A DNA stretch of 19,093 nt, from contig CAZJBT010000026.1 of the NCBI GenBank assembly GCA_964544345.1, positions 1-19,093 of the forward strand, written 5' to 3'. Positions 1-7,371 of this stretch are shown here, piece by piece. Made by a program: the position numbers and the translations under genes. Each line of letters starts with the position of its first letter. Positions within the stretch are counted from its first letter, which is position 1. This stretch comes from CAKTOF01 sp964544345 (GTDB lineage Bacteria > Bacillota > Clostridia > Oscillospirales > Oscillospiraceae). The notes below the pieces were generated by a model. It saw only the letters and a list, made by a program, of their open reading frames with translations, was not told where the DNA came from and did not search any database.

Positions 1-1
1 T

Positions 2-115
2 TTCTGCTACCGCGTTGAACCTGAAGCGGATGGTGAAACTCCTGGTAAACCATACACCACCGATTTTAATTCGTATATCGCTGAATTTAGCAAGCTTTTG
101 GCACCGACTTTTTGA
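2..115 (+). CDS. 3' end of an unidentified CDS
   Basis: An open frame enters from the left edge and runs 37 codons to a TGA at 113-115. The visible C-terminus is polar and acidic, then aromatic, with a stretch reading YTTDFNSYIAEFSKLL and ending APTF. I do not recognise the family. The main support that this is a real gene end is that a strong intrinsic terminator hairpin begins inside the last codons and carries the stop codon in its loop. Base composition here is closer to AT-rich than the rest of the window. Too little is visible to infer a function. Confidence 0.4.
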   Translation, partial: FCYRVEPEADGETPGKPYTTDFNSYIAEFSKLLAPTF

Positions 116-132
116 GGTCGGTGCTCCTTTTT
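101..132 (+). terminator. Intrinsic terminator overlapping a stop codon
   Basis: A perfect 8-bp stem, GCACCGAC (101-108) with GTCGGTGC (117-124), encloses an 8-nt loop and is followed by TCCTTTTT (125-132). The TGA of the upstream reading frame (113-115) lies in the loop. The U-rich tract is only on the plus strand, so it terminates the gene entering from the left. Confidence 0.75.
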
Positions 133-149
133 GCCCCTTTGTCAACAGC

Positions 150-652
150 GCCGCATTGACCAGTTTAGGCCAAGGTGTTTCGGGCAATAATGTGGTCATC
201 ATTGTTATCAATATGGGCGGAAAGCTGAATATCTCGGTTTCTCCCGCTGACGCGTATCTTGGCTCTGTTGGTGACGTGCAGTATGATAGTGAGGGGACTT
301 TGGAAAAGATGGCCACAGTCCATCAAGTGAAGGTCTTAGCAAATCGTGCGACTGTAACCCCACCCACGGATACTATTCATGCTGGTGATAAATTGGCTGT
401 CATACTTTCCGATAATAGAAAACCGTATACAGGCGAAGAAATCACTCTTTCTGCTGGCACTGTGAAAGACTTCCAAATTACCGTGACAGACAGTAGTGGA
501 AACACATTGGATGTTTCTGGAATTGTGTGACAATTCCTGCGGATGCCGCAGCAGGGACAACATATACAATTGCTGTTTCACATACTTGGACTCCCAATAG
601 TGATAGTTCGTCTACTAAAACCGGTAGTTGCGTAATTATGGTTGGAGAATAA
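150..652 (+). pseudogene. Frameshifted remnant of a surface/Ig-like domain protein
   Basis: One frame is open through the terminator region and reads a beta-rich, Thr/Ser/Asp-rich sequence with segments such as HAGDKLAVILSDN and FQITVTDSSGNTLDVSG, stopping at TGA 528-530. Moving to the frame that starts with GTG at 527 continues the same style without a break (VTIPADAAAGTTYTIAVSHT) and ends at TAA 650-652. The join is at GTGTG (525-529), where two extra bases account for the shift. No good ribosome binding site or start codon follows the terminator, so the 5' end also looks lost; the left boundary given is approximate. The residues resemble extracellular bacterial Ig-like domains, but I cannot name a family. 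The DNA is more AT-rich than the housekeeping genes. A sequencing error in a live gene is the alternative for the frameshift, but it would not explain the missing start. Confidence 0.5.
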
Positions 653-719
653 ATCATTTCACTGATTTGGTATAAGCAGAGAAGACCGCTTGAGGATATT
701 TTGCAAAGGAGAGACCTAA

Positions 720-788
720 ATGAAAACGATCCGCAAAACCACGTCCCTCTTGATGGCAATCATGCAGTCATTGCCTCGGGACGTTTGA
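720..788 (+). CDS. 22-codon small ORF, signal-peptide-like N-terminus
   Basis: ATG at 720 follows a good ribosome binding site (AAAGGAG, 705-711, 8-nt spacing) and encodes MKTIRKTTSLLMAIMQSLP and three more residues before TGA 786-788. A Lys/Arg-rich start followed by a hydrophobic run is typical of the n- and h-regions of a secretion signal, but there is no mature protein. It may be the stub of a lost secreted protein, or a leader peptide whose translation feeds the next gene, whose ribosome binding site (791-795) starts 3 nt after this stop. No homologue is recognised. Confidence 0.35.
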   Translation: MKTIRKTTSLLMAIMQSLPRDV

Positions 789-800
789 TGGGAGGTGTCC

Positions 801-1118
801 ATGAAACGCCAGCCGTCCAGCGGTTTCCTGATCGTTCTGTTGGTGTTTACCTACCTGTGCAGCCTGTTCGACCTGTGGTATCCCCTGTATGCCACCGATT
901 TTATCCCCGCTGCACAGGAGGTCAACCCCTTTTTTGCCCTGCTGCTGCGGTATCCATTGGCGGCGGTGCTCTACAAATGCGCTGTTTTGCCGTTGGGGCT
1001 GTACCTGCTCTACTGGTGCCGGCGCTACCGTGCTGCGGTCATTGGAATCTGCGTGTGCGCGGCCTTCTTTCTGTTCACTGTGGTCTATCAGCTCCTGATG
1101 ATCCCAATCTGGTGGTAA
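801..1118 (+). CDS. Small membrane protein, DUF5658-like
   Basis: This 105-residue protein has about three hydrophobic membrane segments: near residues 7-25 (FLIVLLVFTYLCSLFDLWY), about 45-66, and about 74-100. A polar loop carries the EVNPF motif (Glu-x-Asn-Pro, about residues 38-42). A Tyr/Asp-containing first helix, an (E/A)xNP motif and a Lys in the second helix match the general pattern of the DUF5658 family of unknown function; this is pattern recognition, not a search. ATG 801 is preferred over GTG 795 because GGAGG at 791-795 is correctly spaced for it. It converges on era and has its own terminator at 1172-1204. There is no evidence for a substrate or partner. Confidence 0.6.
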   Translation: MKRQPSSGFLIVLLVFTYLCSLFDLWYPLYATDFIPAAQEVNPFFALLLRYPLAAVLYKCAVLPLGLYLLYWCRRYRAAVIGICVCAAFFLFTVVYQLLMIPIWW

Positions 1119-1153
1119 ATAAAAATGCGGACAAGCGTCTTCAGCCTGTCCGC
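1117..1153 (-). terminator. Intrinsic terminator of the era operon
   Basis: Read on the minus strand, GCGGACA (complement of 1147-1153) pairs with TGTCCGC (complement of 1127-1133), followed at once by ATTTTTATT. It lies downstream of the era stop codon and beyond the oppositely oriented terminator. Its U-tract overlaps the stop codon of the convergent small membrane protein gene. Confidence 0.7.
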
Positions 1154-1171
1154 GTCGCTGTGATTGCAAGC

Positions 1172-1204
1172 CGCCCCTCTGGCCGAGGGGCGATTCGTTT
1201 TTTA
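1172..1204 (+). terminator. Intrinsic terminator of the small membrane protein gene
   Basis: A perfect 8-bp stem, CGCCCCTC (1172-1179) with GAGGGGCG (1185-1192) and loop TGGCC, is followed by ATTCGTTTTTTTATT. The T-tract covers the era stop codon on the opposite strand. Confidence 0.8.
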
Positions 1205-2086
1205 TTCATATCCGAAATTCCGGATCAGGCCGACGCTGTCGCGCCAGTTCTCCTTAACCTTGACCCAAGTTTGCAGATAGACCTTAGCGCCCATGAACTT
1301 CTCTGCATCCACACGCGCCATGGAGCTGATCTTTTTTAGCATCGCGCCGTTTTTGCCGATGATGATGCCCTTGTGGCTGGCCTTTTCACAGTAGATCGTC
1401 GCGTCGACGTCGATCATACCGTTGTCGCGCTCGGAAAACTTGGTGATTTCGACCGCTGTCCCGTGCGGGATCTCCTTGTCCAGACACCACAGCAGCTTCT
1501 CGCGGATGATCTCCGCGATGACCTGCCGCTCGGGCTGATCGGAGGTCATGTCGTCCGGAAAAAGCTGCGGGCCAGGCTGTGCATAGCGCTCACAGATCGT
1601 GAGCAGCTCGTCCACCCCGTCGCCGCATTTTGCGGAGATCGGAACGATCTCAGTAAAGCTGAACGCCTGGCTGTACGCCGCAATGACGGCGAGCAGGTCG
1701 GCTTTTTCCACGGTGTCGATCTTGTTGATGACCAGAATGGTTGGCTCGCCGGTGGTTTTGAGCTGGTCGATCAGGGCTTGCTCCTGCGAGCCAATGTTGG
1801 CGATCGGCTCGACGAGCAGCAGCACGCAGTCGACGTCTGCCACGCTCTCGCGCACGACCTCGACCATGTAGTCGCCCAAGCGCGTGCGTGGCTTGTGGAA
1901 GCCGGGCGTATCCATGAAGACAAGCTGCACGCCGCCGCGGTTCACGATGCCGCAGATGCGGTTGCGCGTGGTCTGCGGCTTGTTGGAGACAATGGCGACC
2001 TTTTCCCCGACGAACGCGTTCGTCAGGGTCGATTTGCCGACGTTGGGGCGGCCGGCAATCGTGATCATAGCGGTTTTTTGGATCAT
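1202..2086 (-). CDS. era: GTPase Era
   Basis: Era is an essential GTPase that binds the 3' end of 16S rRNA through a KH domain and acts as a checkpoint in 30S subunit assembly. All GTPase motifs are present: G1 GRPNVGKS (12-19), switch I threonines (39-40), G3 DTPG (59-62), G4 NKID (121-124) and G5 SAK (151-153). The KH domain follows, with GIIIGKNGAMLKKI as its GxxG-containing core. At 294 residues it matches the usual length. The ATG overlaps the dgkA stop in an ATGA, so it is translationally coupled as the last gene of the minus-strand operon. In Firmicutes era lies beside ybeY and dgkA, as here, which groups two ribosome maturation factors. Confidence 0.97.
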   Translation of the reverse strand: MIQKTAMITIAGRPNVGKSTLTNAFVGEKVAIVSNKPQTTRNRICGIVNRGGVQLVFMDTPGFHKPRTRLGDYMVEVVRESVADVDCVLLLVEPIANIGSQEQALIDQLKTTGEPTILVINKIDTVEKADLLAVIAAYSQAFSFTEIVPISAKCGDGVDELLTICERYAQPGPQLFPDDMTSDQPERQVIAEIIREKLLWCLDKEIPHGTAVEITKFSERDNGMIDVDATIYCEKASHKGIIIGKNGAMLKKISSMARVDAEKFMGAKVYLQTWVKVKENWRDSVGLIRNFGYE

Positions 2087-2571
2087 AGGGAAGTGTCCCT
2101 CATTTCTTTTGTTTTTTCAGGCCCAAAGACAACGGCAATGGAGAGCAGCGCCCAGACCGGCAGCGCAATGCGCGGCCAGAGTTGGCCGGAAAACGCGCTG
2201 CAGAGGTTATGGAGATACGCTTCTTGTCCAAACAGCAGCAGCGCCCAGACGCACACAGAGCCGATCGCGGCGGCAAGCACGGCGCCGGCGCACGCGTCCT
2301 TGGCAAAGCCAATGCCGGGATGTCGCTCCGGACAGAGCGCGTCGCACGCGGCCTCGAGCGCGGTGTTGACCAGCTCGAGCGCAATGACCAGCGCGCAGCA
2401 GACAAGCTCGATGACCCAATGTGTCACACACAGCCGCTGCCACAAGCCGAACAGAATGACAAAGCATACCGCGCAAAGGTGAATGCGCAGATTTCGCTCG
2501 CGCCGGACAGCGCGCAGGATCCCGCGAAAAGCGAAGCAAAAGCTCTGCGCAAGACGGCGGAGCGCGTTCAT
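2083..2571 (-). CDS. dgkA: Diacylglycerol/undecaprenol kinase, DgkA family
   Basis: This small integral membrane kinase phosphorylates a lipid alcohol. In Gram-positive bacteria the main substrate is undecaprenol, the carrier for cell-wall precursors, rather than diacylglycerol. Family signatures are ERNLRIHL (25-32), the ELVNTALEAACD core (66-77) with the catalytic and Mg-binding Glu/Asn/Asp residues, and KDACAGAVL (91-99). Three hydrophobic helices cover about residues 33-42, 52-66 and 94-115. The protein is 162 residues, longer than the roughly 120-130 typical of the family. The extra C-terminal part (about 133-149) looks like a fourth membrane helix followed by a charged tail. It overlaps ybeY and era by 4 bp each, so expression is coupled. 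Confidence 0.9.
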   Translation of the reverse strand: MNALRRLAQSFCFAFRGILRAVRRERNLRIHLCAVCFVILFGLWQRLCVTHWVIELVCCALVIALELVNTALEAACDALCPERHPGIGFAKDACAGAVLAAAIGSVCVWALLLFGQEAYLHNLCSAFSGQLWPRIALPVWALLSIAVVFGPEKTKEMRDTSL

Positions 2572-3070
2572 CGCGGCAGGGCGATATCAGCCAGGATCTG
2601 CTCCTCGCGCGCTCGCATCTGCTTTTTCATCTCGCCCTCGTCCGTGTGGTCATAGCCAAGCATGTGCAGAATGGAGTGGATGGTGAGATAGCCCACCTCG
2701 CGCTGGAGCGTGTGGCCATATTCCTCCGCCTGTGCCGATGCGCGCTCGAGCGAGATGGCCATGTCGCCGAGCGGCAGCAGGCCGGTGTCGCAGTCCGTCA
2801 TCAGCGGCAGCTCATGGGGGAGCGCGCCGGGTATCATGTCGAACATCGGGAACGAGAGCACATCCGTTGCCTGATCGATGCCGCGCCCAGCCTTATTGAT
2901 GGCGCGGATGCCCTCGTCGTCGGTCAGCAGGACGTTGATCTCGCAGGGAACGTACATATGCTCTGCCGCGAGCGCAGCGTTGATGCACTTTTTGATTTGG
3001 CGGATGACCAGCGGATTCTTCGGGACGTTCTGGTCATAGCGGATGGAAATAGAATGGGTAAGCTCCTGTA

Positions 3071-3074
<4 letters not shown>
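2568..3074 (-). CDS. ybeY: Endoribonuclease YbeY
   Basis: YbeY is a metal-dependent endoribonuclease involved in 16S rRNA 3'-end maturation and 70S quality control. The zinc site H-x3-H-x5-H is intact as HSILHMLGYDH (His133, His137, His143), and the conserved TDVLSFP stretch (70-76) is present. The protein has 168 residues, normal for the family. AGGGGA lies 8 nt upstream of the ATG, inside the phoH coding end; the ATG itself overlaps the phoH stop as ATGA. It sits between phoH and dgkA-era, the standard Firmicutes and wider bacterial neighbourhood, consistent with work alongside Era on the small subunit. Confidence 0.96.
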
Positions 3075-4067
<993 letters not shown>

Positions 4068-4075
<8 letters not shown>

Positions 4076-5264
4076 CTGCATCTTCCTTGTTGGGATCAGT
4101 CGGCACCTCCTGGGCGATCTGCTCGGTACATTCCGCTACGGATTCAAGCAGGTACAGCTCGCCGTCGGATCGGAAAGAGGAGCGAAACTGTGTGATCTCG
4201 CCGCCGACGAGGCCGGAAAAGACGTAATCGCGCGTGAATGCCTCGAGCTGCTCTTCGGCGGCGGCAGCATCAACCTCGGCCGAAGTCAATGTATAGGCGC
4301 GGTACGTTTCCTCGATCAGCGTGACCGGCAGTGTGATGCCGCCGGGCAGCGTCAGGGTGCTTGCTTGAGTCATTTTATCACAATTGGCCTGTGAAATTCC
4401 ACTGTTTCGGTATAAATTTATCCGTTTCCCGCAGAAAACAAGTGCAAATTGCGTCTTTGTCTCTCCGGTATAGAGTTTGACCTGCGTTTGCGCGGGCGTC
4501 ACAGATATCTGCTGATGCCAGGTGCGGGCATAGACTTCGGCCATTGCGTGTGTGACCTGCACGCCGGTGGTGCGGTCGAAATAGGCGGAGACGAGAAGCT
4601 CGCCGCGCAGCACAGTCTGTCCGGTTTTCACGACCGGCTCGCCGGAAAGAACCTGCATTTCAGTGATGATGCCGGTGCGGGAGGCCACGATGTTGGTCGG
4701 CTCGCGCCGGTCGATCAGTTCGGGAGCCATCGTCCGTTCCTGGACAAGCACCGTGGCTCGCCCACCGGAGCGGTTGATGGCGATCCACTCCAGCTCCGGC
4801 AGCAGCGCGAGCATGTGGTTCTTCACTGTCTGTGAGTCAATGGATGGCCCCCACGTGCCAAAGCCGATGCCAAGTGACTCAAGCGCGCGTAGTACGTCTT
4901 CCTCGTGCAGCGTCTCGCAGCCCTCTACCTCCAGCGTCCAGATAAACTGCGGCAGAATGCAAAGCGCAATGATAACGACCGCAGCCAGCACGGCCAGGAC
5001 AGCGCGGTAGCGCAGGTTTCCAAACTGTGCGCGGAAGCCATGCCGGCTCAGCTCCATACAATCGCACATCGCGCGCTGCGCGGCGGCTTGCGCACGCGGC
5101 AGATCCCGGACGTAGACGCGCACGGTGTAGGTGAAGTCGTCGAGCCGTTCCGCATCCCAGAATGGGATCCGTTTCTCGGCGAAGCGATTTAAGCACCCCT
5201 CCGGCCAAGCCCCTTCGAGCTTTAGGTTCGCGGTGCCGCGAAAAAAATCAATGATAGCGCTCAC
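4068..5264 (-). CDS. yqfD: Sporulation protein YqfD
   Basis: YqfD family proteins are sporulation membrane proteins. In B. subtilis yqfCD is transcribed by sigma-E in the mother cell; the biochemical role is unclear. The 398-residue product has a soluble N-terminal part, one clear membrane helix near residues 88-109 (AVLAVLAAVVIIALCILPQF), and a large C-terminal part expected outside the membrane. FIWTLEVEGCETL and ERTMAPELIDRREPTNIVA are recognisable family stretches. The open frame extends 14 codons further upstream. I use the GTG at 5264 because GGAGGAGGG precedes it and it overlaps the yqfC stop as GTGA, and because VSAIIDFFRGTANLKLEG is where family members begin. Confidence 0.9.
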
Positions 5265-5551
5265 GCCCCGCCCTCCTCCAGCGTGATTGAATGGATCGTT
5301 CCGCACAGAGCGATTCGCTTACTGTTCATCAGCCGAATATATAATCCGCTGCCTGCGATGCGGATCAAGCCAAGGCTGACGCGGATGCAGACTTCCTCCT
5401 GCGAGTAACTCTTGATGCCTCGATGCTGTTCGAGCAGCAGTTCTCCGCTGCCCGTGAGCTCGAGCTTCGGCACGCCGGCGACCAGATCGGCCGGCAGTTC
5501 CAATTTGGCGGACAGACGTGCAAGCTGCTCGCGCAGGCGCTGATTGGCCAT
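5261..5551 (-). CDS. yqfC: Sporulation protein YqfC
   Basis: This 96-residue protein matches YqfC, a small sporulation protein related to the YabP/YqfC family and encoded directly upstream of yqfD. The family core is visible as a beta-rich segment with LELTGSGELLLEQHRGIKSY and the following VSLGLIRIAGSGLYI. The ATG at 5551 is preferred over GTG 5560 because GGGAGG lies 8 nt upstream of the ATG. It is the first gene of the minus-strand operon, so its promoter should lie in the 89-bp gap shared with the divergent ylbJ. It overlaps yqfD by 4 bp. Confidence 0.88.
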   Translation of the reverse strand: MANQRLREQLARLSAKLELPADLVAGVPKLELTGSGELLLEQHRGIKSYSQEEVCIRVSLGLIRIAGSGLYIRLMNSKRIALCGTIHSITLEEGGA

Positions 5552-5640
5552 GGACTCCACCTCCCGTTTTCAGTTATTTCTATGCCGGACGTGCAAGATA
5601 TTTTCCGCCGGCGCATATCTTCTTTGCGGGGGGCGATTGC
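5552..5640. promoter_or_regulatory. Divergent intergenic region with weak sigma-E-like elements
   Basis: Both flanking genes belong to families controlled by sigma-E in B. subtilis. On the minus strand CATAGAAAT (5576-5584) resembles the sigma-E -10 element (CATACAAT), and an ATAT core lies upstream at about 5597-5604. On the plus strand CATATCTT (5614-5621) could be a -10 with ATATT at 5598-5602. Both spacers, about 12 and 11 nt, are shorter than the usual 13-15, so this is a tentative call. No strong sigma-A promoter is seen. Confidence 0.3.
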
Positions 5641-6825
5641 ATGGCACGTATTTTAACCAATCATCGGGCGGCGGATGTGCTGACCGTCGTTGCACTGCTT
5701 GCCGCAATCGCGGCGCTGCTGCTCTATCCGGTGGAGGCGGTCGAAGCGGCAAAGAGCGGACTGGAGCTGTGCGGCAACGTCATCATTCCGTCGCTGTTTC
5801 CGTTTTTCGTGCTCTCGTCGATGTGTGTCGAGTTGGGACTGATCCGTTTTTTGGGTCGTGTGCTCGAGCCGGTGATGAAGCCGCTATTCCGCGTGGGCGG
5901 CGCATGTTCGGCCGCGTTTGCGCTTGGCGTTATCGGCGGGTATCCCGTTGGTGCAAAGACGGCGATCTCACTCTATGAAAAGAAATACTGCTCCAAAGAC
6001 GAGGCGGAGCGCATGCTTGCCTTTTGCAATAACTCAGGCCCGGCCTTTATTCTCGGTGTTGTCGGCGCAGGGATATTCTCCAGCTCGAAGATCGGAATCA
6101 TGCTTTACCTTGTGCATATTTTGTCGTCGGTTCTGGTCGGCATTTTATTCCGTTTCCGCAGTCAGAAGGGAAGAAGCGGCCGTACAGTTCGGCCGCAGCA
6201 GATCGAAGCGGTGCATTTCACCTCGGCATTCACTGGCTCGGTGAAGGATTCGTTCTACTCCACACTCAACATCTGCGCGTTTGTTATTTTCTTTACTGTG
6301 GTGATCCGGGTATTGTTCCTCTCTGGCGCGATGCGAGCCGTGGCCGCAGCGCTCGGTACCCTTCTGAGGCCGATCGGCTTTACGACAGAGTGGTCTGAGA
6401 AGCTGCTCATCGGCGCGATCGAAATGTCATCCGGCGTTTGGAGTCTGCAGTCTGCGGCGGGCACGCTCTCCGGCAAGTTGGCGATGGCGGCCTTCATCCT
6501 TGGGTGGGCCGGCGTTTCGGTGCATTGTCAGGTGCTCTCGTTTATCGGCTCGAGCGGCCTTTCCACACGGCCGTACCTGCTCGGGAAGCTTCTGCATGGC
6601 GTGATTTCTGCGGGGCTTGTCACGCTGGTGAGTCATGTGATGCAGTTTGAGACGACCGTCTCCAGCTATTATGCCGAGCAGGTCGCGACGATCGCGACGA
6701 CGGATTTTTCGACCTCACTGCATGCAAGTCTAACGCTTTCTGCTGCAGTCTTTGGGGTGATTTTGCTGATTTCTGCAGTGATTGTGAAAAAGACCTCTGG
6801 AAAAGCGCGGCGCTATCTAGTATAA
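5641..6825 (+). CDS. ylbJ: Sporulation integral membrane protein YlbJ
   Basis: This 394-residue polytopic membrane protein contains nucleoside-recognition (Gate) type repeats. The first is near residues 45-130, with NVIIPSLFPFFVLSSM and ALGVIGGYPVGAKTAI; the second is in the C-terminal half, around EMSSGVWSL and AFILGWAGVSVHCQV. These stretches are characteristic of YlbJ, a sigma-E-dependent protein required for heat-resistant spores in B. subtilis. A transport role is plausible but the substrate is not known. The open frame starts 41 codons earlier, but the ATG at 5641 is chosen because a G-rich ribosome binding site (5628-5634) precedes it and the upstream residues look non-coding. It is divergent from yqfCD, so three sporulation genes share one control region. 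Confidence 0.88.
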   Translation: MARILTNHRAADVLTVVALLAAIAALLLYPVEAVEAAKSGLELCGNVIIPSLFPFFVLSSMCVELGLIRFLGRVLEPVMKPLFRVGGACSAAFALGVIGGYPVGAKTAISLYEKKYCSKDEAERMLAFCNNSGPAFILGVVGAGIFSSSKIGIMLYLVHILSSVLVGILFRFRSQKGRSGRTVRPQQIEAVHFTSAFTGSVKDSFYSTLNICAFVIFFTVVIRVLFLSGAMRAVAAALGTLLRPIGFTTEWSEKLLIGAIEMSSGVWSLQSAAGTLSGKLAMAAFILGWAGVSVHCQVLSFIGSSGLSTRPYLLGKLLHGVISAGLVTLVSHVMQFETTVSSYYAEQVATIATTDFSTSLHASLTLSAAVFGVILLISAVIVKKTSGKARRYLV

Positions 6826-6826
6826 T
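6798..6826 (+). promoter_or_regulatory. Possible sigma-A promoter at the ylbJ stop
   Basis: A perfect -10, TATAAT (6821-6826), overlaps the ylbJ stop codon, with TGGAAA (6798-6803, 4 of 6 matches) 17 bp upstream. It would start transcription about 15 nt before the small Cys-rich gene, giving a very short leader. The -35 is weak, so this could be chance. Confidence 0.35.
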
Positions 6827-6847
6827 CAAAAAAACGGAGGGATCGCC

Positions 6848-7057
6848 ATGCTGTTTCGAAAAGACATCGACCGCTTCTGCGCTTACTGTGCGCATGCCGG
6901 CTGCGCTGGAAAGGATCAAATGATCTGTACGCGCCGCGGCATCGTCTCGCCGAATGACCAGTGCCGTTCGTTTTCCTATGATCCGCTCAAACGCAAGCCG
7001 AGCCGGCCCAAGTCTCCCGACTTCGCTGCGCTGTCTGAGCGTGATTATTCGCTATAA
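6848..7057 (+). CDS. Small Cys-rich protein, YDPLKR type
   Basis: The product has 69 residues with five cysteines near the N-terminus and middle (Cys11, 14, 19, 27, 39). They are arranged CAYC-x4-C-x7-C-x11-C, suggesting a small zinc- or metal-binding fold. CRSFSYDPLKRKPSRP is a conserved-looking motif that I associate with short uncharacterised clostridial proteins; the C-terminal half is basic, then acidic. CGGAGGGATCGCC before the ATG gives a good ribosome binding site. It sits 22 nt after ylbJ and ends just before a terminator, so it is the last gene of the ylbJ unit or transcribed from the TATAAT at 6821. Its function is unknown. Confidence 0.75.
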   Translation: MLFRKDIDRFCAYCAHAGCAGKDQMICTRRGIVSPNDQCRSFSYDPLKRKPSRPKSPDFAALSERDYSL

Positions 7058-7068
7058 TGTTTTGCGTC

Positions 7069-7091
7069 CGCCCGCCTGGGCGGGCGCTTTT
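7069..7091 (+). terminator. Intrinsic terminator after the ylbJ unit
   Basis: CGCCCGC (7069-7075) pairs with GCGGGCG (7080-7086) around a CTGG loop, followed by CTTTT. The stem is strong and the U-tract short. It separates the ylbJ/small-protein unit from the yqzL-recO promoter. Confidence 0.65.
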
Positions 7092-7098
7092 GCACGCC

Positions 7099-7127
7099 TT
7101 GCAAAGAGACTTGAAACATGATATGAT
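7099..7127 (+). promoter_or_regulatory. Sigma-A promoter of yqzL-recO-mutS2
   Basis: TTGCAA (7099-7104) is separated by 17 bp from TATGAT (7122-7127). Each hexamer has 5 of 6 consensus matches with ideal spacing. The predicted start near 7134 leaves a leader of about 100 nt before the yqzL-like ATG. Confidence 0.7.
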
Positions 7128-7133
7128 TTGCTT

Positions 7134-7236
7134 ACCTTTGGGGAAATGAGCGGTTGGAAAGTCAGGATTCCCCTTGTATGAGCCGGGTGTCGGGTGCAAA
7201 TCCTATTTCCAGAGAACGGAGACGGAGGTAGTGCCC
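7134..7236 (+). other. Structured-looking 5' leader of yqzL-recO
   Basis: The run AATCCTATTTCC (7199-7210) can pair in full with upstream DNA: AGGATT (7164-7169) with AATCCT, extended either by GGAAAT (7142-7147) or by TGGAAA (7154-7159) against ATTTCC/TTTCCA. GGGGAA (7140-7145) can alternatively pair with TTCCCC (7168-7173), which would break the AGGATT helix. The mutually exclusive pairings suggest a folded leader, but I recognise no known RNA family. GGAGG of the yqzL ribosome binding site (7224-7228) lies just outside the fold. Confidence 0.35.
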
Positions 7237-7356
7237 ATGGAACCTGAAGTGATTTGGAGATTGTTTGAGCAGACTGGGGCGCCTGCATTTTACCTGCTGT
7301 ACCGGCAGGCGCTTTGCGAGAAGGAGGAGCGGGAGCTGGTGCCGGCTTCGGCATGA
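7237..7356 (+). CDS. yqzL: YqzL-like small protein
   Basis: This 39-residue protein reads MEPEVIWRLFEQTGAPAFYL and continues with LYRQALCEKEERELVP. The Trp-x2-Phe-x-x-Thr-Gly pattern followed by (A/T)-(F/Y)-Tyr-Leu-Leu-Tyr matches the YqzL family, tiny proteins of unknown function encoded between era and recO in B. subtilis. GGAGG at 7224-7228, 8 nt before the ATG, supports this start rather than the upstream in-frame start at 7174. It is 15 nt upstream of recO and shares its promoter. Recognition rests on the short motif plus position, so moderate confidence. Confidence 0.7.
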   Translation: MEPEVIWRLFEQTGAPAFYLLYRQALCEKEERELVPASA

Positions 7357-7371
7357 GGCTCCGTACATAAG

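Noticed and set aside
1..1200. Mobile element or prophage edge
   Set aside because: The AT-richer composition and gene decay hint at turnover, but no transposase, integrase, terminal repeat or attachment site is visible.
1373..2482. 369-codon open frame on the plus strand opposite era and dgkA
   Set aside because: It lies antisense to two clearly conserved genes, shows no recognisable protein, and is expected from GC-rich codon use; it is a shadow frame.
5518..5640. N-terminal extension of ylbJ by 41 codons, overlapping yqfC on the other strand
   Set aside because: The residues look non-coding, and a ribosome binding site is seen only before the ATG at 5641.
7142..7211. tRNA-like pattern: 7-bp acceptor-like pairing GGAAATG/TATTTCC, GGTTGG D-loop-like and GGTGCAAATCC T-loop-like strings
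   Set aside because: No D stem, no anticodon stem and only two T-stem pairs form, and the length is about 70 nt; kept only as a possible structured leader.
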